From Alterisphingorhabdus sp038748365 (GTDB lineage Bacteria; Pseudomonadota; Alphaproteobacteria; Sphingomonadales; Sphingomonadaceae), in assembly GCA_038748365.1 (NCBI GenBank), contig JBCDIZ010000003.1, forward strand, positions 124,001 through 188,000: 64,000 bases of DNA. The letters are read 5' to 3'. Each line of letters starts with the position of its first letter. The stretch's first letter is position 1. Position numbers and translations under genes: made by a program. Positions 43,555 to 51,507 of this stretch are shown here, one piece after another. The notes beneath the pieces were generated by a model that was given only the letters and a program-made list of their open reading frames with translations, ran no database searches and was not told the origin of the DNA.

Positions 43555-44043
43555 ATGGCTATCAAGGCGAACTCGATCATTATCGCCAGCGCTATCGCAC
43601 TGACTCTGCTCAGCGGTTGCACCCGATTACGGACACATCGCGGCTATGTTGTCGATTCTGTGCTGACGTCTTCTGTTGCTCCTGGAATAGATGACAAACG
43701 CTCGGTCGAGGATATGCTGGGCCGTCCCACTTTTGTCGGTCAGTTCGATGAGAGTGAGTGGTTTTACGTCTCGCGCAACACCAAGCAGCTTGCTTTCTCC
43801 CGTCCCAAGCCCGAGCGCCAGACAGTGCTGCGCGTGCGCTTCGATGATCGCGGTCAGGTGGTTGATGTCGCTGAAACCGGCGTAGAGCTAGCAGTCAACG
43901 TCTCTCCCGATGGTGATTCGACGCCGACACTGGGTCGTGAGCGCGGCTTTTTTGAAGACCTGTTCGGCAATATTGGCGCTGTGGGTGCTGGCGGCCTAGG
44001 CGGCGGCCCTGGTGGCCCGGTTGGCCCGGGTGGCGGCCCTTAA
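43555..44043 (+). CDS. bamE: Outer membrane protein assembly factor BamE
   Basis: A 162-residue outer-membrane lipoprotein of the BAM complex (SmpA/OmlA). A signal peptide ends in the lipobox LLSGC (Cys near residue 22). The BamE fold follows: SVEDMLGRPTFVGQFDESEWFYVSRNTKQ and VLRVRFDDRGQVVDV. The C-terminal ~25 residues are a Gly/Pro-rich tail (LGGGPGGPVGPGGGP) not needed by the fold. It is divergent from the UQCC1-like gene. Confidence 0.94.
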   Translation: MAIKANSIIIASAIALTLLSGCTRLRTHRGYVVDSVLTSSVAPGIDDKRSVEDMLGRPTFVGQFDESEWFYVSRNTKQLAFSRPKPERQTVLRVRFDDRGQVVDVAETGVELAVNVSPDGDSTPTLGRERGFFEDLFGNIGAVGAGGLGGGPGGPVGPGGGP

Positions 44044-44052
44044 TCGATCCAT

Positions 44053-45375
44053 CTACTGTGAATCGGTGGTCTCGATAGCGTCAACGAACTGGCGGGCAAT
44101 CAGCTTGTCGATCTTGCGGCCATCCATATCGACAATTTCAAAACGCCAACCCTGATCCTCAAACACTTCACCTTCTTCAGGCAAGTGGCGCAATATTGCA
44201 AGTGCATAGCCAGCCACAGTCGCAAAATCCCGGGTTTCATCGAATTTCAGGCCAATATGGTCCGCCAGCTTATCTGCAGGTAGCGCTCCGGAAACCAGTA
44301 ACGAGCCATCCTCTCGTTCCGATATTGCAGGCAAATCCCCGTCTTCCTGATCGGAAGCAAAATTTCCCGCCAGCGCGGACAGGACATCGGCAGGCGTCAC
44401 AAGTCCTTCAAAATGGCCATATTCATCATGCACCATCGCCATTGCGACATCAGCCTGTTGCAACACACCGATGGCATCCATCGCATCGACTTGATCGGGG
44501 ATGATGGATGACGGCCGCATCAATGCGCGAATATCGGGTTTCTCGTTCTGGACAAGAGTGCGGAGCAGCTCGCGCACTTTCACTACGCCAATAATCTCGT
44601 CAATAGTACCCTCGGCAACTGGCCAAAGACTGTGTTGAGAGCGCTCAAGCAAGCCGGAAATGGCATCACTATCGGCGTCCACGTCGATCCAGTCGACCTC
44701 GGTGCGCGGTGTCATCACTTCGCGCACCGGACGGTCTGCGAGTCGAACCACGCCAGAAATAATGGCCCGCTCCTGCTCCTCAATCACGCCCGATTTTGTT
44801 GCCTCGGCAAACACCATTTGCAGCTCTTCGGCGGTGACCAGATCATCGGCGGTGCGGCGCAGGCCCAGCAGGCGAAAGATCAATGCGCTGGTCATATCGA
44901 GCACCCAGACCAGGGGAGCCGCGATGCGTGCCAACAGGTCCATAGGGATCGCCATCACCACCGCGATCCGTTCCGCCGAACGCAGGGCAATCTGTTTCGG
45001 CACCAGTTCGCCAATCACCAGTGAGGCGTAGGTGGTGAAACCGATCACCAGTGCGAAGCCCAGCGTCTGCGCAAGATCAGCGGACACGCCTAGCGCCTCC
45101 AGACGCGCCGCCACCGGGCCACCCAGACTGGCACCGGAGTAAGCGCCAGCAATGATACCAATCAGCGTGATTCCAACCTGTACTGTTGAGAGAAAGCGGC
45201 CCGGATTGGCGGCCAACTCAATCGCCTTGGCTGCACCGCTATTGCCCTTCTCCGCCAGCGCCGCCAGCCGTGCCGTGCGCGCTGAGACGATTGCCAGCTC
45301 GGACATGGCAAATACCCCGTTCACCAGCACGAGAACGAGAATGATGATAAGATCAAACCAGGGAAATGGAGGCAT
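44053..45375 (-). CDS. Hemolysin family protein (CNNM-CBS-CorC_HlyC)
   Basis: A 440-residue membrane protein of the TlyC/CorB-like type, linked to Mg/Co handling. The N-terminal CNNM (DUF21) domain has about four membrane helices (residues 8-28, 60-82, 95-115 and 130-150) with the conserved NGVFAMSELAIVSAR. A CBS pair follows (MTPRTEVDWIDVD near 208 and DVAMAMVHDEYGHFEGLVT near 300), and a CorC_HlyC domain ends the protein. ATG 45375 is chosen: AGGGA precedes it and the first membrane helix then starts normally. A frame extension to 45417 is unsupported. Confidence 0.92.
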   Translation of the reverse strand: MPPFPWFDLIIILVLVLVNGVFAMSELAIVSARTARLAALAEKGNSGAAKAIELAANPGRFLSTVQVGITLIGIIAGAYSGASLGGPVAARLEALGVSADLAQTLGFALVIGFTTYASLVIGELVPKQIALRSAERIAVVMAIPMDLLARIAAPLVWVLDMTSALIFRLLGLRRTADDLVTAEELQMVFAEATKSGVIEEQERAIISGVVRLADRPVREVMTPRTEVDWIDVDADSDAISGLLERSQHSLWPVAEGTIDEIIGVVKVRELLRTLVQNEKPDIRALMRPSSIIPDQVDAMDAIGVLQQADVAMAMVHDEYGHFEGLVTPADVLSALAGNFASDQEDGDLPAISEREDGSLLVSGALPADKLADHIGLKFDETRDFATVAGYALAILRHLPEEGEVFEDQGWRFEIVDMDGRKIDKLIARQFVDAIETTDSQ

Positions 45376-45471
45376 TATGTTTTCCCTATCGAAGAAAACG
45401 CCCAAAAGCACAAGCATGGCTATGTAATAGCTGTTAACTTGCAGCTTGGAGCATTATGGCCTGTCATCCAT

Positions 45472-45625
45472 CGTCAGCCCCGTGCAGGCGGGGCTTAGGC
45501 TATTCTAGATTTTCGCACAAAGCCACAAAGGCACTAAGACATTCTTATCCTGGTACAACACCTTGGTGTCTTTGTGTCTTAGTGTGAGTCAATTAAGCCT
45601 TGGCCCCGCCTGCGCGGGGCCGACG
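45472..45625. repeat. Nested inverted repeat, GC-rich outer and CACAAAG inner arms
   Basis: Outer arms 45472-45501 and 45596-45625 match as inverted copies at about 25 of 30 positions (CGTCAGCCCCGTGCAGGCGG on the left). Inside them a second pair built from CACAAAGxCACAAAGxCACxAAG words is inverted around a short centre. The whole could fold into one hairpin of about 150 bases. It lies between the UbiH-type and CorC-type genes, both on the minus strand. Confidence 0.75.
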
Positions 45626-45647
45626 AAAATGCATCTATCACTCTCAA

Positions 45648-46904
45648 TCAAACCGCGAGCCCCTGCAACAATCGCGGCAAATTGCCGCTTTCGCCGCGCG
45701 CTTCGGCGGCGAGCCAGTTGCGCAGCGGTTCGACAGCACCCACCGCTTGCATGCCGGTGCGGCGCAAGCCTGCCAGCGGCCCGGGCAGCGCGAAAATCCG
45801 CATCAGGCTATCGGTGACGGAGGCCATCAGCGTCACATCCCCCGCGCGCCAGTCGCTATAGCGTTGCAGCATATCACTATTGCCGCACTCAAGCCCCATA
45901 CGTACCGCCTCGGCCATAATCTCGGCGAAACAGGCGACATCGCGCAGACCAAGATTAAAGCCCTGTCCGGCAATCGGATGCAGCGCATGCGCGGTATCGC
46001 CGATGAGCACCGTGCGCCCGCGCACCGGATTGGTGACATTGTGAAAGGTGAGCGGGAAGCGGCCCCGATCACCGGCGAGCTGCACATCGCCAGTGATATC
46101 GCCTATATGGCGCGCCAGTTCAGCACAAAAGCCGCGCGCACCCAGCGCCATCAGGCCATCAGCCTGCTCCGACGGCATCGACCAGACCAGCGAGCTGCGA
46201 TGTCGTGGAAGATCGGAGCCATCAGACACATCCCTCAATGGCAATAGCGCTACCGGGCCACCGGGGAGAAAATGCTGAAATGCGACACCATCATGGCCAT
46301 GCGCATGCGCCAAAGTCGCGACAATGGCATGATGGTCATAGCCCCATTCGGTTGCCGAAAAGCCATCGGATTTCAGGCTTTGCGAGTGTTTGCCCTCAGC
46401 GATTACCAGCACATTGGCGGCCAGTTCGGTCCCATCATCTAGCGTGAGTGTTGCGCCTGCATCATGCTCATCGCGCGCTACACAAGTTTTGCCGAAATGA
46501 CAGCTGATTCCAGACTCCTTGCCAATCTGGGCAAGCAAAGCGGCAATCAGGGCCGTATTAGGCACCATATAGCCCATGACATCGCCGGTTTCGGCATCAA
46601 AGCGCAACGGCTTCGCGCCCTGCTTTTCGCGCACCGCAATGGCGTTAATCGGAGAAGCTGTATCACCCAATCGCTCGGCAACGCCAAGAACGTCAAACAT
46701 TTCCCAACTTGAGCGGATGATTGCGGTCGCGCGCTGGTCATCCTGATTGCTGACATGCGTCGCCGGATCGACCGGATCAATCAGATGCACGCTGAGGCCC
46801 GACCGGGCCAGAGCCAGTGCCAGCGTCAAGCCGATCATTCCAGCTCCGGAAATGGCGATATCGTGGTGAACGGGTTGTGCGCGCGATTCCTGTTTGGTCA
46901 TCAT
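45648..46904 (-). CDS. UbiH/UbiF/VisC/COQ6 family FAD-dependent hydroxylase
   Basis: A 418-residue flavoprotein monooxygenase of ubiquinone ring hydroxylation. The FAD-binding GAGMIG motif is at 20-25, the DG-type motif lies in VLVIAEG and the second FAD motif GDTAHALHPIAGQGFNLGLRD is near 295-315. Which ring position it hydroxylates (UbiH, UbiF, UbiI or the broad alphaproteobacterial UbiL/UbiM type) is not clear from sequence. It is divergent from ftsK and carries a TTCAAGTTTAG element right at its start codon. Confidence 0.93.
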   Translation of the reverse strand: MMTKQESRAQPVHHDIAISGAGMIGLTLALALARSGLSVHLIDPVDPATHVSNQDDQRATAIIRSSWEMFDVLGVAERLGDTASPINAIAVREKQGAKPLRFDAETGDVMGYMVPNTALIAALLAQIGKESGISCHFGKTCVARDEHDAGATLTLDDGTELAANVLVIAEGKHSQSLKSDGFSATEWGYDHHAIVATLAHAHGHDGVAFQHFLPGGPVALLPLRDVSDGSDLPRHRSSLVWSMPSEQADGLMALGARGFCAELARHIGDITGDVQLAGDRGRFPLTFHNVTNPVRGRTVLIGDTAHALHPIAGQGFNLGLRDVACFAEIMAEAVRMGLECGNSDMLQRYSDWRAGDVTLMASVTDSLMRIFALPGPLAGLRRTGMQAVGAVEPLRNWLAAEARGESGNLPRLLQGLAV

Positions 46905-47062
46905 TCAAGTTTAGTTGAACGGGTCGACGGTTGCAAAAGGCAAATTGCGCCAATGTTTTATCATTATAATACAGCCACAAACCCAGCTAAATCAACGAGT
47001 CGCATGATATGCCGGGCTTGACGGCGAGTCCTGAGTCTGCGCATAATTCAAGTTTAGCTGAA
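46904..47062. promoter_or_regulatory. Divergent ubiH-type / ftsK control region with twin 16-bp sites
   Basis: TTCAAGTTTAGTTGAA at 46904-46919 and TTCAAGTTTAGCTGAA at 47047-47062 differ at one base and lie in the same orientation, 127 bases apart. The first abuts the ubiH-type start codon and the second ends 22 bases before the ftsK start codon. Each has TTCA/TGAA ends. They look like binding sites for one regulator, or the footprint of an insertion. Confidence 0.5.
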
Positions 47063-47084
47063 TAACCAAGATGGACTGACAGAT

Positions 47085-49421
47085 ATGGCCAGCAGGGCAA
47101 TTGCACAGAAGAACAGCGACTGGCGCGCGATTATGCGCCAGAGCCTTGGCCGCAGTCTGGAGCTGATGCTGAGCGCCGCGCTGTTCGGCTTTGTCGTCTT
47201 TTTTGCACTCGCGCTGTTCAGCTATAGCCTGACCGACCCCTCGCCTAGCACTGCGGCTGGTGGAAGTGTCAGCAACTGGATGGGTCGCCCCGGCGCATGG
47301 ATCGCCGAACGCGCGCTCAGCTTTTTCGGACCCGCCTCGGCGCTGTTTCTGCCCTTTGCTTTTGTCACCGCCCGCCAGCTCTGGCGCAATGACGAGAAGC
47401 GCAATGGCTGGCGTTCTTTGGCGTTGATGACCGCTGGCACCGCTTTTATCGCTGCAGCTATTGGCCTGACCTTCCCCGGCACAGCAGGCGACCTGCCCGC
47501 AGGTTGGGGCGGATTAAGCGGCCTCACTGCCAATATCACCGGAGACGCGATAACATCGCGTTTGCCCGAAGCGGCGCAGCCTTGGTTGGGTATTGCAGCA
47601 ACGTTTTTATTTGGCGTTGTCGGCGCGATCAGTGTATGGCGCGCCATCCCGGTTGATCGCAATTTGCTGCGTCTCCCCGCTCTCACTTTGCCACGCCTGT
47701 CACTGCCATGGGGCAGCAAGGAAGAAGATGATGATGCGGAGAATACACGCTTTATCGCCGATGAAGAGAGTGACGAGGCCCCTGTAAAAGCAGCGAAACC
47801 AAGGCCTTCAGTGAAGCCGGATAACCGCCCGCCGCCAGAGATCAGCGAACCATCATTGCCGCCACGACAGGCCCAGCTTGGCCCGACCAGCCGCCAGGGT
47901 GATTTCTTTGGCGATTATGATCTGCCTGAGCTCGACCTGCTCGATCAGGCCGAGCGTCCCGAAGGTCCCCGTCTCGACAAAGTGGCATTGGAGCGTAATG
48001 CGCGGCTGCTGGAAAGCGTGCTCGCCGATTTCCGGGTGCAGGGTGAAATCAAGGCGGTGCGCCCCGGTCCGGTGGTCACCATGTATGAGCTGGAACCCGC
48101 CCCCGGCACCAAGGCCAGCCGCGTGATCCAGCTGGCCGATGATATTGCCCGTAATATGTCGGCCATCTCGGCGCGCATCGCGGTCATCCCCGGCCGCAAT
48201 GTCATCGGCATCGAGCTGCCCAACAAAAAACGCGATATGGTGGTGCTGCACGAGATGTTGGCGAGCCATCACTTTGCCGAGCATAAGGGCCAGCTGCCGA
48301 TCATTCTCGGCAAGAATATCAGCGGCGACCCGGTGATTGCCGATCTCGCGCCGATGCCGCATCTGCTGGTCGCCGGCACCACCGGGTCGGGCAAGTCGGT
48401 CGGGCTGAACTGTATGATCCTGTCGCTGCTCTATCGGCTCACGCCCGATCAGTGCCGCCTGATCATGATAGACCCGAAAATGCTCGAACTGTCGAGCTAT
48501 GACGATATTCCGCATCTGTTGTCGCCGGTGGTCACCGAGCCTGCCAAGGCGGTGCGCGCGCTTAAATGGGCGGTGGAGCAGATGGAAGAGCGCTATCGCA
48601 TGATGTCCTCGATCTCGGTGCGCAATCTCGCCAATTTCAATGAAAAGGTGAAAGCGGCTAAAGCCAAGGGCAAGCCGCTTGGCAGACGGGTGCAGACCGG
48701 CTTTGACCCGGAAAGCGGTCAGCCGCTTTATGAGGAGGAGCAGCTCGACTTTGAGCCGCTGCCGCAGATTGTCGTTATCGTCGATGAGCTGGCTGACCTG
48801 ATGATGACCGCAGGCAAGGAAGTTGAATTTCTGATCCAGCGCCTGGCGCAAAAGGCGCGTGCGGCGGGCATTCATCTGATCATGGCGACCCAGCGTCCCT
48901 CGGTCGATGTTATTACCGGCGTGATCAAGGCGAACTTGCCAACCCGGATCAGCTTCCATGTCACCTCGAAAATCGACAGCCGCACCATCCTAGGCGAACA
49001 GGGCGCAGAGCAGCTCCTCGGCAAGGGCGATATGCTCTATATGCCCGGCGGCAAAGGCCTGACGCGGGTGCACGGGCCCTTTGTTTCCGACGATGAAGTC
49101 CGTCGCGTTGCGGATCATTGGCGCGCACAGGGCCAGCCCGATTATGTCCAGTCGGTCACCGAAGAACCGGAAGATGGCGGCTTCGCGCTGGAGGGCGCAT
49201 CGCTCGACGACAATCCCGAAGCCGAACGCTACCGCAAGGCCTGCCAGATTGTGTTTGAAAGCCAGAAAGCCTCGGTCAGCTGGCTGCAACGCCAGTTGCG
49301 CGTCGGCTACAACACCGCCGCGCGCCTGATCGAACAGATGGAAGAAGAGGGCCTTGTCAGCCCCCCAAACCATGTAGGCCGTCGTGAAGTCTTCCGAGAC
49401 CGCGACGGCAACCCGATTTAG
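47085..49421 (+). CDS. ftsK: DNA translocase FtsK
   Basis: A 778-residue hexameric DNA pump that clears chromosome dimers at the septum. The N-terminal membrane domain has four helices in residues 22-190. A short Pro/Asp/Glu-rich linker follows (about 205-270). The RecA-like motor has Walker A GTTGSGKS near 432-439 and Walker B VVIVDELAD near 562. The C-terminal gamma winged helix (about 705-778) reads KOPS sites (SVSWLQRQLRVGYNTAARLIEQME). Length is typical of alphaproteobacterial FtsK with its short linker. Confidence 0.97.
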   Translation: MASRAIAQKNSDWRAIMRQSLGRSLELMLSAALFGFVVFFALALFSYSLTDPSPSTAAGGSVSNWMGRPGAWIAERALSFFGPASALFLPFAFVTARQLWRNDEKRNGWRSLALMTAGTAFIAAAIGLTFPGTAGDLPAGWGGLSGLTANITGDAITSRLPEAAQPWLGIAATFLFGVVGAISVWRAIPVDRNLLRLPALTLPRLSLPWGSKEEDDDAENTRFIADEESDEAPVKAAKPRPSVKPDNRPPPEISEPSLPPRQAQLGPTSRQGDFFGDYDLPELDLLDQAERPEGPRLDKVALERNARLLESVLADFRVQGEIKAVRPGPVVTMYELEPAPGTKASRVIQLADDIARNMSAISARIAVIPGRNVIGIELPNKKRDMVVLHEMLASHHFAEHKGQLPIILGKNISGDPVIADLAPMPHLLVAGTTGSGKSVGLNCMILSLLYRLTPDQCRLIMIDPKMLELSSYDDIPHLLSPVVTEPAKAVRALKWAVEQMEERYRMMSSISVRNLANFNEKVKAAKAKGKPLGRRVQTGFDPESGQPLYEEEQLDFEPLPQIVVIVDELADLMMTAGKEVEFLIQRLAQKARAAGIHLIMATQRPSVDVITGVIKANLPTRISFHVTSKIDSRTILGEQGAEQLLGKGDMLYMPGGKGLTRVHGPFVSDDEVRRVADHWRAQGQPDYVQSVTEEPEDGGFALEGASLDDNPEAERYRKACQIVFESQKASVSWLQRQLRVGYNTAARLIEQMEEEGLVSPPNHVGRREVFRDRDGNPI

Positions 49422-49428
49422 GCAATAA

Positions 49429-50154
49429 CTACCACCGCTCTTTGAACGGACGCAACTCCACCTCGTGCGACCAGGCCGAGCGATGCTGTTTATGCGTGGT
49501 GCAGAAAGCATCGGCGATGGCGGCGGGTGAAAGCGCGCCGTCTTCGCCCATCTGGTCGAGATAATCGGGATAATTATCGCGCACCCGGTCGCCATCAATC
49601 ACACCGTCGATGATGAAGTGCGCGACATGAATGCCCTGCGGCCCGTATTCGCGCGCCAGTGATTGGAGCAGGTTGCGCAGCCCGGCCTTTGCCGAAGCGA
49701 AATGGGCGAAATTGGGTTTCCCGCGCAGCGAACCCGAGGCACCAGTGAAAAACATACTGCCATGGCCCTGTTCTTTCAGCAGCGGCACCGCACGTTGCGA
49801 GGTAAGGAAGGCGCCGAAACAGCAGACACGCCAGAAATTCTCAAACTGCTTGGCCGTCAGCTGCTCAAACGGGATGATGGCGTTATTGCCAGCATTATAG
49901 AGCACGGCGGCAATCTCACCGCGCTCAGCTGCATGGGCGAAGAGCGTGTCCTGATCCGCTTCACTGGTGACATCGACGCGCATCGCTTCAATGGAGCCAC
50001 CTTCTCCTGCAATGGCATCCGCCGTGGCCTGCACTGTTTCCAATGTGCGCCCGGTAAAGACCACATGATGCCCCTCATTGGCAAAACGCTGCGCCAGCGC
50101 GCCGCCGACGCCTTTGAGCGAACCACCGCCGAGAATTATGACCGTGCTGCTCAT
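49429..50154 (-). CDS. Short-chain dehydrogenase/reductase, Tyr-to-Phe active site
   Basis: A 241-residue Rossmann protein. The nucleotide-binding glycine motif is GGGSLKGVGGALA at 9-21 with TGR near 34-36, and NAGN is at 88-91. The SDR serine is Ser140. The usual YxxxK motif reads FASAK (Phe152..Lys156), so the catalytic tyrosine is missing. I have the impression that a divergent SDR subgroup shares this Phe. The protein may therefore bind NAD(P) without classic dehydrogenase chemistry, or use another residue. It is translationally coupled to the upstream tautomerase-fold gene. Confidence 0.85.
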   Translation of the reverse strand: MSSTVIILGGGSLKGVGGALAQRFANEGHHVVFTGRTLETVQATADAIAGEGGSIEAMRVDVTSEADQDTLFAHAAERGEIAAVLYNAGNNAIIPFEQLTAKQFENFWRVCCFGAFLTSQRAVPLLKEQGHGSMFFTGASGSLRGKPNFAHFASAKAGLRNLLQSLAREYGPQGIHVAHFIIDGVIDGDRVRDNYPDYLDQMGEDGALSPAAIADAFCTTHKQHRSAWSHEVELRPFKERW

Positions 50155-50564
50155 TGTGCGGCCTCCGCTTTCAACTTCGCCTCATGCGCTTCCAGCCATG
50201 CGGCCTCCTCGCCCGGCTCGGGCAGCAAATCACCGCCTTCCATGACCCAATGGGCCGGGACATCCTGTGTCGACATGGTGATATTCTCCAGCGCGATGCC
50301 GCTGTGCCGTGCCACCGATTGGCGCATCTGTTTAACGATCTCTGCTTTGGTTGCATCATCGCGTCCAGCGCGGATATTGCCATGCAGATGGACCTCGGCG
50401 TTGCCCAGCGGCGGCATGGGCGCATCCTCAAAGAAGAACGCATGCACAAAGGTCGGCGGCGCGTCGGTCTGTTCGCAATGGATATCGGTGATGTCCTTGG
50501 CGATCTTTGCCTTGGCGCTTTCGGGGATGGCGCCCGCATTGGCATTGCAGAGATAAAGCGGCAT
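50151..50564 (-). CDS. Tautomerase superfamily protein, cis-CaaD-like
   Basis: A 137-residue protein with two beta-alpha-beta halves of the tautomerase fold. Counting from mature Pro1 it has Pro1, His28, and an Arg pair at 64 and 67 (IRAGR). These match in kind and spacing the catalytic Pro1, His28, Arg70 and Arg73 of cis-3-chloroacrylic acid dehalogenase. A glutamate (Glu109 counted from Met1) may match the water-activating one. Members of this group hydrate or tautomerise unsaturated acids. AAGGAG lies upstream of the ATG. The true substrate is unknown; PF14832-type (Tautomerase_3) is the likely family. Confidence 0.75.
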   Translation of the reverse strand: MPLYLCNANAGAIPESAKAKIAKDITDIHCEQTDAPPTFVHAFFFEDAPMPPLGNAEVHLHGNIRAGRDDATKAEIVKQMRQSVARHSGIALENITMSTQDVPAHWVMEGGDLLPEPGEEAAWLEAHEAKLKAEAAQ

Positions 50565-50585
50565 GGGTTTCTCCTTTTCGCCGGC

Positions 50586-50903
50586 TTATTGCGCCGGGTC
50601 GTTGATGCTGGCGACAATCTCGTTGATTGAACAGGCGGTCTTTTCCATCCACAAATCGCAGATGCGTTGCAGCATCGCGATCCGCTCAGCTTGGGCCAGC
50701 GCCTGTGGTGACTGGATGCTGACCAGCGAGCTGGTCGACGGCTTGGCCTCGGTAAAGCCGTTACCGGGCTTGACCTCGATCCAGTTGATCATCGCCTCAC
50801 CGTCCAGCTCCGATTGCGCAAACGCACCAAGCTCCTCGCGCAGCGCACCGGCTATATCCGCGCCAATCTGCCCCTGCTGCACAAAGCATGTAATCGGTAT
50901 CAT
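50586..50903 (-). CDS. Small tautomerase-fold-like protein
   Basis: A 105-residue protein, first gene of a three-gene operon. The second half (SLVSIQSPQALAQAERIAML..INEIVASIND) has the strand-helix-strand pattern of the tautomerase/MIF superfamily. ATG 50903 is supported by AAGGAG 8-13 bases upstream; an earlier frame extension lacks a ribosome site. The sequence begins Met-Ile-Pro, so the N-terminal proline on which tautomerases depend is at position 3 and would not be exposed. It may be an inactive partner of the next gene product. Family call is tentative. Confidence 0.55.
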   Translation of the reverse strand: MIPITCFVQQGQIGADIAGALREELGAFAQSELDGEAMINWIEVKPGNGFTEAKPSTSSLVSIQSPQALAQAERIAMLQRICDLWMEKTACSINEIVASINDPAQ

Positions 50904-50943
50904 CGGGCATCTCCTTTTGGCCGGGCGACTCTTGTCGCGGGGC

Positions 50944-50984
50944 TTGCACGATAATAAAGTAGTTCTATAATGCAACTACTTTAT
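50944..50984 (+). promoter_or_regulatory. HxlR-type operator overlapping a promoter
   Basis: A perfect 11-bp inverted repeat ATAAAGTAGTT / AACTACTTTAT (50954-50964 and 50974-50984) encloses a 9-base spacer that contains TATAAT (50966-50971). TTGCAC at 50944-50949 lies 16 bases upstream of it, giving a near-consensus promoter for the regulator. Binding here would block the regulator gene and probably the divergent operon. Confidence 0.75.
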
Positions 50985-50999
50985 CGATGAGAAAGCGCC

Positions 51000-51443
51000 A
51001 TGCAGCCAAAATCCTTTGCCGATATGCAATGCTCCATCGCCCGCACCTTGGAGATGATCGGGCCGTGGTGGTCCTTCCTGATTATCCGCGACACCTTTAT
51101 GGGCGTGCGCCGGTTTCGTGATTTTGAGCGGTCATTGGGGATCGCCAAAAACACGCTTACGAAAAGGCTGAACCAGCTTGTCGATGCCGGGCTGCTGCAA
51201 AAGTCTCCTGCCCGTGACGGCAGCAAATATGCTGAATATCAGCTGACCCAAAAGGGCCGCGAGCTTTTCCCGGTGATGCTGGCACTGACCCAGTGGGGCG
51301 ACAAATGGGCCGAACATGAAGATGGCCGGACCTTTATGATCATCGACAAACGCAATGGCGAGGAGATTGCCGCGCAGCAGATACGTGATGCTCAGGGCAG
51401 GCTGGTGCCGCCCAGCGCTATCGGCGTGCGGCGGGCATCGTAA
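51000..51443 (+). CDS. HxlR family winged-helix transcriptional regulator
   Basis: A 147-residue regulator of the HxlR type. The wHTH covers residues about 10-100: CSIARTLEMIGPWWSFLIIRD at the start, then RFRDFERSLGIAKNTLTKRLNQLVDAGLL and YQLTQKGREL. The conserved N-terminal cysteine Cys11 may sense electrophiles, as in YodB/HypR-like members. It is divergent from the tautomerase-SDR operon, with the palindromic operator described above only 16 bases from its start codon. Autoregulation is likely from position. Confidence 0.92.
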   Translation: MQPKSFADMQCSIARTLEMIGPWWSFLIIRDTFMGVRRFRDFERSLGIAKNTLTKRLNQLVDAGLLQKSPARDGSKYAEYQLTQKGRELFPVMLALTQWGDKWAEHEDGRTFMIIDKRNGEEIAAQQIRDAQGRLVPPSAIGVRRAS

Positions 51444-51507
51444 TTAGCGTCCTCCCATTGTTTGGTTGCGGTATCCGTATCAAAAAGACACTTTGCATCG
51501 ACAGCAT

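Noticed and set aside
47853..48959. 368-codon antisense frame inside ftsK
   Set aside because: It lies wholly within the conserved FtsK motor on the other strand; rich in His, Arg and Gln as antisense of GC-rich DNA; no independent support.
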